Assembly: GCA_021014325.1 (NCBI GenBank)
Contig: CM037459.1
Coordinates: 16,022,501 to 16,086,500, forward strand
Reading direction: 5' to 3'
Source: Plazaster borealis
Lineage: Eukaryota > Echinodermata > Asteroidea > Forcipulatida > Labidiasteridae
Length of the DNA: 64,000 nucleotides
Made by a program: the position numbers and the translations under genes
Shown here: piece after piece, positions 53,682 to 64,000 of the stretch
Position numbering within the stretch: position 1 is the stretch's first letter
Layout of the letters: every line of letters begins with the position of its first letter
Notes under the pieces: model-generated
The model's input: the letters and a program-made list of their open reading frames with translations, nothing else
Database searches by the model: none
Told to the model about the DNA's origin: nothing

Positions 53682-54818
53682 GAGACTGCTTGATTCCAAC
53701 TGGGCCTGTGGCTTATATGGGAGAGTGTGGTGAGCTGAAGATGTTGGATACATTGGGCTGTGAAGGCGGGAAACCGGTGGTGTGGAACGTGGAGTGGATC
53801 CCATAAGAGGGCGGAGTGAAGTGGCTGCTCACTCAGGTGTGTCAGTCTGGCTGGATGCAGCATCCAAAAACATACACTTCATCATTTTCATAAACATACA
53901 CTACTCTCAATCAATGGTAGACCCCAAGAGTTGATTTCCTGTCGATATGAAAAAAAGTGCCACTTTGTTGCATTTCAAGAACAATTTTCTTATCTGGGTT
54001 TGAGAAGTGGATCGCATACCATCAGACTGTCGAGCAAGGAGCACAAAGTTTTTTTTAAATGTTGTGTACAGTTATAAACCAGGGCATATGGTCAAAAAGT
54101 GAGGAAAATTTTGTGGTCTGATGGAAAATAAAGGCATGGATGGAAAAAAACAAACCATTGGACTACAGTTTGCAAGGTTTTCAAATAGATAATAATTATA
54201 AACATTTTTCAGCTTTGACTTTTATTTGTTTCTTTATTTTATTTCCAGTAAATAAAGCAGGAAGAAAACGCTGTGTTTGTGATGATCATTGATTAACTGA
54301 TGAATTAATGTATAGTTAATAAACACATTTACAAACAAACAGCAAGTTGTAATACAATGGATGGCGGTAGCTGGAGCTGTAGTTTCATCTTGCATGTGTT
54401 TAAATATGTATAACACATATACACGCTGGCCGACTGTACAATTCTGGAACAATCACAAGCCACATGTAATGTAACTAATGAATATGGATGAGCCTCATAG
54501 CCTGTGTGTATAAATGGTTGCTAAATGCATGTTTATAGGGTTGGCTTCTGTTGACTGTTCTGTGGCAATTGTGTGGTAATTGAATAGAACTACAGTGTGT
54601 GTCATCTTGGAGGACTGTGTTTTTTTGTAAGTACATTATTATGTCATCACGAACAACAAATTAGTACACAAGGCAACTATTTGCGAGTACTTTTGCTAGT
54701 ATTCGTGGCGGCATGATTAACTGGATAGGTTAAAAAGCAGCAGTTGCGACTTAGACATAGCAATCAATGCCCAGGCTTAGATAGGATTCTTCTAACTGGT
54801 CTGTTTGTTATTTTGCAG
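53682..54818. other. Intron DNA before the tetraspanin TM4 exon
   Basis: No gene or repeat pair recognised; AT-rich with short shadow ORFs. Confidence 0.4.
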
Positions 54819-54902
54819 GGATGCCATGTTAAGCTCTACGAAGACATACATCAATACCTGATTCTTATTATTGTTGCTGCTTTGGGATTTGCACTTTTGC
54901 AG
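54819..54902 (+). CDS. Tetraspanin gene, exon coding the end of the large loop and most of TM4
   Basis: Acceptor TTTTGCAG at 54811-54818 with a pyrimidine-rich tract; donor GTATGT at 54903. 84 bases, 28 codons, phase 0: GCHVKLYEDIHQYL then ILIIVAALGFALLQ. The opening GC is the last conserved cysteine of the loop. The hydrophobic run LILIIVAALGFALL is the start of TM4. It joins in frame to the exon at 28971 (IYTE|GCH), exactly where tetraspanins have the same residues. Confidence 0.85.
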
Positions 54903-55376
54903 GTATGTTTAGTCTCATAAGAAATAAAAGTTTGATTTTGAAATATTTGAAACCTCATATTTATATCAGTTCAAAGACTTAATATTTTTGTAATTGTTTA
55001 TTTAAATTGGGCAGATTTCATTTAAAGTGCACAAATGTGCTATCATGAGCATCATGTGAATTAAAAATAAAATAATTGTTGGCTTTATAAATATATAATT
55101 ATATACAGAGTTTGTTCCACAAGAAAACATTAAATAAATGATACAAATAGGTTAAATGCAATATATATAATAACAAAATGGTATTAAAAGTGTGTTTAGA
55201 ACATTAATTGTCAAGAAGATACAAAAAGGCAAAACTAATCAATGTAAACAAGTAATTTGATTAAAAGCACCAACAAAAATGAAACTCCAAATCAAGAAAA
55301 AGCATAACAAGAAGTCCCCCAGGGAGCTAATAAAACATGGCGTAGACCAAATAGGATCAGAAACACTAGACAGTAG
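54903..55376. other. Tetraspanin intron, unassigned
   Basis: AT-rich, no feature recognised. Confidence 0.4.
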
Positions 55377-55945
55377 AGAGGTTTTGCAAGTCTACGGATA
55401 CATATATGGATACGGATACGTCAACACTTTGTGTGTTCATGTGACGCGTAACTGCGGCGTCCATGTTTTGAATGGACCTTAACAACGGAAATGTGAGTTC
55501 ATACATTGTACACAGACGTTATTTCAACTGATACCGTTTTGCTGATTTTAGTTGTATTTTTGCCCTAGATTAAAATAAATTGCCCTGGTATGACCTTAAA
55601 TGGAGTCTTTCATGATATAGATACATGTAGAAATGTGTTAGTCATGTGTAAGCCAAAAAAAGAGAGAAAAACGCAGTGTAAACAGGGTCTCTATTTTTGG
55701 TATGCTTGTCGAAAACTTTCTTTACACGCATTAAATGTGTGGATCCGAAAACAAACAGTTAAACAAAAATACCATTCAATTAAATTCTTTAACAAAACAA
55801 GAACATAATATACAAAATGTTTTGTATTTGTTTTGCCAGCAAAACCTATGCCAACGTGTATAGGCCGGACACATATCTCTATGATCGTGAAACAAAATCT
55901 GACGCGTATTGTATCTGTATCTGTATCCGTATCCGTAAAACCTCT
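55377..55945. mobile_element. TIR element with GGATACGGATAC ends (about 569 bp)
   Basis: The left end AGAGGTTTTGCAAGTCTACGG...ATACGGATACGTC (55377-55432) and the right end (55899-55945, GACGCGTATTG...CCGTAAAACCTCT) are imperfect inverted copies rich in GGATAC steps. The interior has no transposase. Confidence 0.6.
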
Positions 55946-56917
55946 TTAGTATTAAAATTAAGCTTACTGAGTTTAAAATTCATCCTGTGAGTTAACATGC
56001 CTAGTTCAAATGTCATTCACATGTAAATGTTCAAACACTAAAAAAATTGTTATTTTTTAAACATAGCAAATTTAATTAAAGAGAATTGTCTATCTGGCAA
56101 TTTAGTGTACGTGTAGCCCCATGTAGACAACCTGCTGTCTTCCATTTAAAGGTACACACGGCTTTGTTGGCCTATTTTGGCTACGAAATAGACCCAAACA
56201 TAACCTTGAAGGTCTTCCAGGAGTAGAGCTGACTGTCTTAAAAGAAATCATCAAATTTGGCTGTTTTTGATAATTTTTCAAACTTTTTAGGTCAGTCACA
56301 TTCAGATCAAAACCAGATTTTTGGTTCGGTGAAATCACATGATCTTTGGAGTTAGTTTTACTTCCAGCAGTATAAAAGTTAATTACTGCACCAAAATAAA
56401 CTTTGATTTTGTAAAAACTATTCCTTTGGAGTAATATGTATTCAGATTATGGATAAAAGCCATTAGTTGTTTTGAAACATTGAAATTTAAAATATTAATT
56501 CAGATACTTCATGCAATGAATGCTTGTTACACGGTGTACATGTAGAGCATTGAGGCTAGCGAGACATAAATCCCGAAGCAACATCCCGTACAGCCAGTGC
56601 CATGACTCATGGGGCTAGCGAGGCAAGAACTAGCTAGTTAGCTGGGAGCTTATGAACATGTGGGAGGGGTGACAGCCCAGTATGCCCAGTATGTTGTAGT
56701 CAGTACACCTAGTTGTTCAAATCCGCTGTGGCAGAACCTCAACGTTTCAATGCTCGTAATACATACTTTCCACCTTTATGTTTAAATTTAACTATGGTTT
56801 AGCCGTCTTGTTTAAAAATAAAAATAAATAAAAATTGAGGATGGAAGGGCTGAACAGTCTGGACCCTTTTTATTCATTGAGAATTTTTATTCAGTTCAAG
56901 CATTACAGACAGGGAAA
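55946..56917. other. Tetraspanin intron, unassigned
   Basis: Nothing recognised apart from short duplicated words (GGGCTAGCGAG at 56554 and 56612, approximate). Confidence 0.35.
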
Positions 56918-57163
56918 ATGGTACAAATGTTTCTATGGGCAAATCCAAAGTTTGAGAATGTAATTTTTCTAATGGGAGGACTCCATGTCTGCTTCGACTT
57001 CCTGAGGGCTATTGGCCAGCACAATCCCAGGAAAAGTGCTGGGCTTGATGACCTGTGGACAGATGCAGGTGTTTATGCAGCCAACAGGACTGAGATGTCT
57101 GCAGATAATATGAACTGGAATTTGGACATGGTCTTTGTGTATGAAATAACATCTGACCACTAG
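56918..57163 (+). pseudogene. Open fragment resembling a recurrent repeat-associated protein
   Basis: 81 codons: a membrane-like opening (VIFLMGGLHVCFDFLRAIGQ) followed by GLDDLWTDAGVYAANRTEM. I recall similar GGLH...FLRAIGQHM...GLDDLW...AGVYA words in uncharacterised multi-copy proteins of marine invertebrates, but cannot name the family. It is probably a fragment of a mobile element. It ends at a stop with no continuation seen. Confidence 0.4.
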
Positions 57164-57479
57164 GCCTTCCAATTAGAAGGAAAATCACGCCATCATCCTC
57201 AACACTGCCCTCTCGTGACAACTTTTAAAATGTACTACTTAGCTGACATCCTGCTGCTAGTTCAAAAAAGTTGAAAACTAAGCACATACTAAAATCTCAA
57301 TGTTCAGAGAAGAAATTTGTAATGATGTCATGAATGATAAAGTCATGGGTTTTTCAATTATGCTTAATCAAAGTTTATTATTTCGCAATTCATATCGTGA
57401 TAACCACAACTGTTATGTTTTGAATCTTTTGTGAGAGTTAGACGTATACAAGTTCTGTATATTTTAGTGACCTGAAGTG
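57164..57479. other. Tetraspanin intron, unassigned
   Basis: No feature recognised. Confidence 0.35.
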
Positions 57480-57740
57480 ACCTGGCTTCCTGACGTCATC
57501 AGTTGATGAATAACATTAAATCAAAGTTTAATATTTGATAAAATCACAACTCCTTAACCACTCAATGGATTTTTACAATCTATAAATCTTCGGAAAATGT
57601 CTTCAAAAACTTAACAAATGTTCACAGAGTGTTTGACCTTGATTTCTGGTTCAAACCGGAAGTTGAAAATGTCAAAAATTCATATCTCAAGAACTGCTGA
57701 TCAATTCATCGCAATTTTAACATTAGATTTTAGGTCTTTT
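57480..57740. repeat. CCGGAAG / TGACGTCA dispersed repeat, block 4
   Basis: CTGACGTCATCAGTTGATGA (57491), TTAAATCAAAGTTTAATATT, TTTTTACAATCTATAAATCT and GGTTCAAACCGGAAGTTGAA (57648) in the same order as block 1. Confidence 0.7.
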
Positions 57741-57983
57741 AGCCTGCTCAAACTTTTGCACAGATATATTACCAATTAGTTCTTTACTTCTGAATGAAAT
57801 TGGACAGTAAAGCCCTTGTACGATTGATCCATAGTTAAACCACAAACATTCCAATCGCCTATGTTAAATCATAATGTACATGTAGTTAAGAATAGCTCAG
57901 TGCAAAACCTGCGTGTGTATAATAACCACAATGCCGACTGTTGCGCTGAAAGGGTTCAAAGTCCACAAAGCCTGGTTTGTGGC

Positions 57984-58397
57984 GTGTCGTGGCCGAGCAG
58001 ATAAGAACACCGAACTCAAGTTCTGGTGTTTCTGATCAGCAGAGTGTGGGTTCGAATCCCAGTCGTGACACTTGTGTCCTTAAGCAGGACACTTAACCAC
58101 ATGCTTCGTCCTTCGGATTGGACGTTAAGTTGTAGGTCCCGTGTGTTGTGTAATGCACGTAAAAGAACCCAGTGCACTTATCGTAAAGAGAAGGGGTTCG
58201 CCCGCGGTGTTCCTAGTTCGATTGGCTGCATATTGCGCCACAGCACCTTGTAAACCATTGCATGGTGCTATGCAAAGGAATAGGTCCCATACTTCAATGC
58301 GTAACTCCACTTACCTTGTAGGAAAAATACTGTGCGCTTAGAGACACCCATCGGGAGTATAAAGCGCTATATTAAGAACTGCGTATTATTATTATTA
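57984..58397 (+). mobile_element. tRNA-Leu-derived SINE with ATT tail
   Basis: The head (57986-58070) folds as a degenerate tRNA-Leu: box A TGGCCGAGCAG, anticodon-loop CTCAAGT (CAA), long variable arm, box B GGTTCGAATCC. The body (58071-58370) has no ORF and includes AAGCAGGACACTTAACCAC and a TATAAAGCGCTATATTAAGA-like end. The tail is ATTATTATT (58384-58397). RNA polymerase III would transcribe it, and a LINE would mobilise it. The body words are familiar from deuterostome SINEs; the family name is not assigned. It lies in the last tetraspanin intron. Confidence 0.82.
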
Positions 58398-58799
58398 CGC
58401 AAACTCCAAATGTGAGTGCTGTTGTCCGCTAACAAAGACACACTTTCCAAACTAACATAACTGAATGGAATGGAATTTTGACATAGTTTCATTGGGTGAA
58501 ACTACATTTTGTTCATGAACTATTCAAACATAACACTGGTTACATCACAAACTGTCTTATTTTTCAATTTCAAAATTTCTTGAATCAAATTTCATAATAA
58601 CAATAAAAGCTTAACTGTGAAATTTGAACAAAATTTACCATTACATAAGTAAGTTACAGTAAAAAAAGGCGCTGTTGTTTTGCGCAATCGAAAAAGCACA
58701 TGTTACGCTTTCCCGGATAGACCATTGTGCTGTTACTGTTGTATTTCTTCAAGCATATTACTCACAAATGAAACTAATTTAAACCTTGAAACTCACCAT
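58398..58799. other. Tetraspanin intron, unassigned
   Basis: AT-rich with no feature recognised. Confidence 0.35.
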
Positions 58800-59070
58800 G
58801 CAATTGAACCTCAACATAGGTGTCAATTTACATTAAATCAAAGTTTAATATCTGACAAATGTTATAACTCTGGAATCATAAAAAGGATTTTGACAATCTA
58901 TACATCTTCGGAAAGGTCATCGAAAACAACTCTTAATCAAAGTTTATTCATTAACAAATTTCATATATTGTGAATCTTTGTACTCTCTGTGAAAGTTTGA
59001 TGTGTAAAAAGTATTTGTATTTTTCTGACCTGAATTTACCCGACTTCCTGTCCAAACCGGAAGTTCAAAT
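58800..59070. repeat. CCGGAAG dispersed repeat, block 5
   Basis: TTAAATCAAAGTTTAATATC (58832), TTTTGACAATCTATACATCT (58888) and TCCAAACCGGAAGTTCAAAT (59051). TGACGTCA is missing. Confidence 0.65.
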
Positions 59071-59422
59071 GATATATTGTAAAGCCCTTTGTGATGTTTT
59101 TTTGTTCGTATTTATATATTTTATTTTATTTTACTTTTAATATTTACCTGTTTTTCACAAAACCTGAACACCTAGTTTTTTGTGATGTCACAAAAACTCA
59201 ATATCTAGTTTTTATTTTAATTTTTAATTTGACATTCCAACTCCAGATTAAGAAGTTATAAACTTTTGATAAATTTGCATTGTTCTTATTAATGTCATCT
59301 CTCAGTTCCGTTTGATCCTGCAAGAACATGCCACCTATATGTATTGAAGTCAATCTATATATGTACCTTGTGGAAACCATTTGGAGGTTTATGAGTAATT
59401 CTGTGTATTTTCTTTTATACAG

Positions 59423-59521
59423 GTCTTTGTACTTGGTTGCACATGTAATCTGCTGTGTAAAAAGAAGAGAGAGGTACCTTACCAAACACTCAACAGTGAT
59501 GACACTGGCTACAGAGCATAA
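59423..59521 (+). CDS. Tetraspanin gene, last coding exon (end of TM4 and cytoplasmic tail)
   Basis: Acceptor TTTTATACAG at 59413-59422. 32 codons plus TAA: VFVLGCTCNLLCKKKREV then PYQTLNSDDTGYRA. It finishes TM4 and gives a short tail. Cysteines at the membrane edge (GCTCNLLC) are typical palmitoylation sites of the family, and YQTL fits the YxxPhi sorting motif. Phase 0 junction with the exon at 54819. The C-terminal tail is the family's least conserved part, so no orthologue is named. Confidence 0.82.
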   Translation, partial: VFVLGCTCNLLCKKKREVPYQTLNSDDTGYRA

Positions 59522-60619
59522 TCACCACAAGTCTATCAAATGAATAGACCTTGAGCACATGACGTAACTGGAGAATGGTATACCCTCTTGTAGAAGGATA
59601 GTAGGAGGTTGCTGATGTGCGTAATGCGTCTTGCGCAATCCTTAAAAATGAAAATACACGCCAAGTAATGCACAACATTTTTATGAATAATGCAGTATGC
59701 AATACAGGTACATGGAATGTTTTGTGTTGCTTGGCATGTGTTTTTATTTTAAAAGAGTTGTGTTTTCATTTTAAAGAGTTACACACTTTGCAATACACAA
59801 CGCATGACGAACACATGGATTTTCATCCTTTAGCCTCTAAGATAGCGGCGTGATGACTTCAATTAGACATTTATGTTTTGGGCAATTAAACATTTCATGT
59901 GAATAACACACTCGTCAGTGTACATGTGTAGCTCATAAAAAAGAAAAACAAAACATAAATATTAACAATTATCATTTTCTTCAAGATTTATTTTTTCTTC
60001 CTATAATATATTTGTTGTTGCCGTCAAAAAGGTGTATATAAATATTTGTATTCTCCAAATGTCATACTTGGCATAATATGAAATATAGTATGTTATATGA
60101 TATCTAAACTTAAGATGTGAACCTATCATCAGATGTAACAAGATTAAAATTCTTAATTATCTTAGTTATATTCAAGTGAATTAGTTAATAAGGACATCTT
60201 ATTACCACCATATCTGTGGAAGTAAACATTTGAATATCAAGCTTTTTTGTTTTATTAAATAGCTATTAAATCGCTAGCGACCGGTTTAAATCCCTTCAGA
60301 AAAATAGTTGTAAAATGAAAAATAAAGATCGCACAGCCCCAGTTTTCAGAATGAAAAAGAGGAGTCTTGAGGGTGCTATTGTGACCTGTTTTGGGTTATG
60401 CACTGCTATTATTGGACTACCGTCGAACGAGTCGGCATTTGTAGCGGAGCCAATATTTTTTGAATGACCGCTAATTTGATAATTATAGCGCCACCATGGA
60501 TGTGACAAGGACGTAACATTTCATGTTAAATGCAGTCTTCTTGGACTTTGAACCTTTGGAACAATAGAGCGGAACAGCCAGCTCATGCTTGTGCGAATTA
60601 ATACTAACGGAATGTTCAA
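59522..60619. other. Tetraspanin 3' UTR and downstream spacer
   Basis: The 3' UTR end is not fixed; an AAATAAAG string at about 60319 is one possible polyadenylation signal among several AT-rich words. No other gene. Confidence 0.4.
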
Positions 60620-61540
60620 CTTATATTTTGAACCGGAATTCAATTTCAAATGGGGTCACTCTTTGTGTAGCATTTGTTGGGTTTTAAAAGACCTGTCCGA
60701 TGATGTATAGATTGTACAAATCCATTGTGTAGTTCTTGAGTTATGAATTTTTAAAAAGTCTAACATTTGATTGTTAGCGAGGTTTGCACAAACGGCTGTT
60801 TTAGAAAATAACAAAGCATTATGTCAAAATCAGGTTAAGCGAACATTGAACAGAGACTAGACTAGTACAAGCATGTTTGATGTACTTTGAACCATGCGGT
60901 TGATTCAATGGAGCGAGCAGCCGCTCACCATCTAACTGGTTTAGATCGCGTATTGTGTGTGTATTCAATGCGTTTTTTTCCTGCGGTTTGACAGCGGGTC
61001 AATGTATACCCGATTTCAACCATAAGTCAAGGTCAAAAAGTTAACATCTCTGTGGACAAGTTTGAGAAGGCTTAAGAATCTACAACATGATGTAAAAATT
61101 GTGAGTAATGTGTATGTAAAAAGTACGAGTATTCCTTAAAGTATGAATTGTGAAGTTTTCAACTTCCGGTTTGAACAGTAAGACAAGGTCAAATAGTATA
61201 AGATTTTGTGTAGTATTTGCTACATTTTTCAAGACCTCTCCAATGGTGTATAGATTGTTATAATAGCTGATGTACTTCTTGAGTTATGAATTTTTAAATG
61301 ATGAAACTTTGATTTACTGTATTTCAACACTTGATGACGTCATCATGACGTAACAACAACTTGATTGAGGTTTTATTAAGGTCCTTACATGGTGTAAATT
61401 TGAAGTTGATCTGATATACAGAAAAATGGATTTTTGCTGGGAAATGTTTTTTTAAAGAAAATCTCAAAGGCAAACTTTGACCTTTCAAAGTGACCGGAAG
61501 TAAAGGTCATATGAATTTGGCGTTAACTTTTCAAATGTTG
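60620..61540. repeat. CCGGAAG dispersed repeat, block 6 (opposite orientation)
   Basis: Landmarks appear as reverse complements: CTATACACCATTGG-type, TTGAGTTATGAATTTTTAAA (60731, 61277), CAACTTCCGGTTTGAACAGT (61159), TTGATGACGTCATCATGACG (61331) and GTGACCGGAAGTAAAGGTCA (61491). Confidence 0.65.
60760..61020 (+). repeat. Roughly 260-bp direct repeat, copy 1
   Basis: Matches 63743-64000 over its whole length with scattered differences; landmarks are CGGCTGTTTTAGA, ATGTCAAAATCAGGTT, AAGCATGTTTGA, CAGCCGCTCACC and GCGGGTCAATGTATACCCGA. Confidence 0.85.
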
Positions 61541-63189
61541 CCCTTTTCTTGATCTATTATATGCACAAATATGAATACCATATCTGTAATATTCAGAGAC
61601 ATACAGGCATTCGCATATCAGTCAGTCCGCTGCGCACACGAAATCCGTTCCTTTTCTTTGCGCTGTATGCATGGCTCGGACGTGCGTGACCTCTCTTTGA
61701 ATATTTAATGAGCTGGAACCGTTTGTGGAATGTGTGTAGTTTCTCAATTTTTAGACATTAATTCACAAAAATATTTCCACAATTGCTAAGTTTAGGAGTA
61801 TATCGTCAATTTTGCTATTAAAAATAATTGACTTTACTGATATTCTAGTGGTGTATTTTGACCGTCAAATTTTGTTTCAAAACGAAACGAAACCAACACA
61901 ATTACACCACAATATGTCCCTCTAATAAATTCTCCCACACGCCAATACTTACAGTAATGGATAGGAAATTTCATATTCTTTCACAAAATAGTTGATTTCT
62001 GGCCTAATTTTTTGTAGTCCAGTCAGGAAACAGGAAATGCTGACGGTAGTCCAAAAACGCCGCCATGATTGCACATGTAAAAAGCCGCCATGATTGCACA
62101 TGTGATTCCTGCATTCTGATTGGTTGAGACGCACGGCGAGAACTGGCCCGGTTATACATGTACAATCACAACACGTAGGCCTACATGTACGTATACACGT
62201 ATAGCATCGGAGTAGTTGGTTCAAAGAGGTGGTATTTTTTTTACGGCCCTTATTTCTCATAAAATTTGATCCCCAAACCTGTATAACATTAATTATACAA
62301 AGTAATACTAAATTTCACATTTCATTTATCAAATAAGAACCAGGTCGTGGCATAAGTACTCGGTATCACAAAACGTCTGCAGTGGCAAATAGAAAATCCA
62401 TGGATCTTTTTCTTCTTCTCACGTAGGCCTAGGCCTAGCCCCAGCCCTTCTATATTATATTATATTTTATTTTTAACAACAAAAACTAGAACAAGGGGAT
62501 CAATAATTTATAAAGACAGACACAATCCACACATAGTCCAAACATTAACTTCAAGTAACAAGGATTGAAATATCACAAATATAAACATAAATTTATTTGT
62601 CAACAAAGTAAAAAATAAAGAACAAATATAAAAATTTTAAAGTGTCGAGTTTTGATATGGACCCCCTAAGCCAGAAGGCACTAATTTATGTAACAATAAC
62701 ATTTCACTCAAAAAACAAAATCATAAAAAAACTAGACTTATCTTGTTTGTAAATTACAAACAAATGGTGTTCGGTTTGTTTTTATAATTTGGTTTTAACC
62801 CTTTCCCGATCTGTTTGAAGCACTGTATACTCAGTACTTTTGCGAGTTTTATAAACAAAATAAAAAACAAAACATAAATTAAAAACAATTAAACGGAAGT
62901 AATATCACAGGGGGTCGAACTTTGTGTAAGATTTTAAAAATACTCCAGGGTCCTTCACACGGTACAAAGATCTTGTGTTTAGCAATTATGGTTATCCAGA
63001 TATGATTTTTCTAAATATTAAACATTGATTTAATGTTATAACATCATCGATGACGTCACCATCCCGAAAACCTATATGTGAAGTTTGTGAAGTTTCAAGT
63101 TTATATGTGCTTGTGAAGTGTACTTTTTTTAGCGGAAAAGCGACGGGGAGAAGAAGAAGAATAAGTATTAAGAAAAGAAGAAAACAAAA
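61541..63189. other. Intergenic AT-rich DNA
   Basis: Includes a short tandem duplication (CGCCATGATTGCACATGT twice, 62060-62102) and a TATATTATATTATATTTTAT run (62451-62470). A CATCGATGACGTCACC string is at about 63047. No gene recognised. Confidence 0.4.
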
Positions 63190-63740
63190 TTAAATGTAAA
63201 AGTTCATCTTTCGGTTTGAACCGGAAGTCCAGTTCAAATAGGGCTACACTCTGTGTAGCGCTTGTGAAGTTGTAAAAACTCAATACCCAAGGATTGTATA
63301 ACTGAACAAAGTTTAAAAATCGGATGTGTAGTTCTTGAGATATGGTGTCACTTCCAGTTGACCCGGAAGTAAAGGTCAACATGGGGTCACAGTACCCAAG
63401 GCTAATCTCCAATGCCCAAGGAGTCTATAACTGAAAATAGTTTGAAAATCGGCTGAGTAGTTCTTGAGATATGGTGTCACACCGGTTGCCCGGAAGTAAA
63501 GGTCAACATGGGGTCACGGTTACCCAAAGCTAAATCTCCAATGCCCAAGGTCTATAACTGAAAACAGTTTAAAAATCGGTGTGTAGTTCTTGAGATATGG
63601 TCCCTCTTCCGGTTGACCCGGAAGTAAAAATCAACATGGGGTCACGGTTACCCAAGGCTTATCTCCAATGCCCAAGGATTTTGTAACTGAAAAAAATTTG
63701 AAAATCGGTTGTGTAGTTCTTGAATTATGAATTTTTCAAA
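63190..63740. repeat. CCGGAAG repeat family, block 7: tandem array of 126-130 bp units
   Basis: GTTCTTGAGA or its variant recurs at 63331, 63460, 63586 and 63716. Each unit carries GACCCGGAAGTAAAGGTCAA or a variant, GGGGTCAC and CTCCAATGCCCAAGG. In several units CTTCCGGTTGACCCGGAAG forms an inverted pair. Confidence 0.85.
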
Positions 63741-63742
63741 AA

Positions 63743-64000
63743 TCTGACAATTGATTGTTAGCGACAGTTGCACGGACGGCTGTTTTAGAGACTAACGAAG
63801 CGTAATGTCAAAATCAGGTTGCGCGAACCTTGAAAAGAGACTAGACTACAAGCATGTTTGAAGGACTTTGAACCTTGCGGTTGCTTCAACGGAACAAGCA
63901 GCCGCTCACCGTCTAACTGGTTTAGATCGCGTATTGTGTGTGTTTTCAATGCAGTTTATTCCCGCGGTTTGACAGCGGGTCAATGTATACCCGATTTCAA
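63743..64000 (+). repeat. Roughly 260-bp direct repeat, copy 2 (runs to the window edge)
   Basis: Second copy of 60760-61020. It begins after an ATTTTTCAAAAATCTGACA-like block shared by both copies, so the composite repeat unit is larger than the matched block. Confidence 0.85.

Noticed and set aside
57986..58070. A functional tRNA-Leu gene
   Set aside because: The acceptor stem is imperfect and it continues into a SINE body and ATT tail.

Overview
The window looks like a repeat-laden, AT-rich stretch of an animal nuclear genome, most likely a marine deuterostome and probably an echinoderm. This rests on the intron-containing host gene, the DIRS/Gypsy/CR1-type element mix, a tRNA-Leu-derived SINE and the very frequent TACATGTA octamer. 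No tools were run, so the taxonomic call is inference. I recognise one host gene: the 3' half of a tetraspanin on the + strand, in three phase-0 exons (28971-29126, 54819-54902, 59423-59521). Its upstream exons were not found in the window.

Layout. 1-6105 is a minus-strand Ty3/Gypsy element (copy A) with long open gag and pol frames, running off the left edge. 6240-9260 is a decayed minus-strand DIRS-type (tyrosine-recombinase) element. 9300-21850 holds non-coding repeats: a 3.1-kb element with GCAGCC-type inverted ends, a tandem duplication, a roughly 1-kb repeat family in three places, a TTAA-flanked MITE, a foldback element with a hammerhead-ribozyme-like core, and a further TIR element. 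21842-23135 is a CR1/L2-like LINE fragment cut by a solo LTR of the Gypsy family (23136-23900). 24300-28970 carries blocks of a dispersed repeat with CTTCCGG/CCGGAAG and TGACGTCA motifs.

The centrepiece is a three-level nest inside a 25.7-kb tetraspanin intron. A DIRS element (about 31591-47963) with inverted terminal repeats and an internal complementary region contains a CR1-like LINE (about 35705-47026), which contains a 7215-bp Gypsy element (copy B, 37804-45018). Both inner insertions can be bracketed to the base: removing each with one copy of its 4-bp target duplication brings the host element's reading frame back into register. The LINE ORF carries a 2A-like motif (GDVELNPGP) just before a PHD-type zinc finger and an endonuclease domain.

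47964-64000 holds a MITE, a decayed Gypsy gag-protease fragment, a 145-149 bp tandem array, a second hammerhead-like core, a tRNA-Leu SINE, the last two tetraspanin exons, and arrays of the CCGGAAG repeat family with a duplicated roughly 260-bp block at the right edge. The window contains no bacterial-type operon, CRISPR array, rRNA or functional tRNA gene that I can support.
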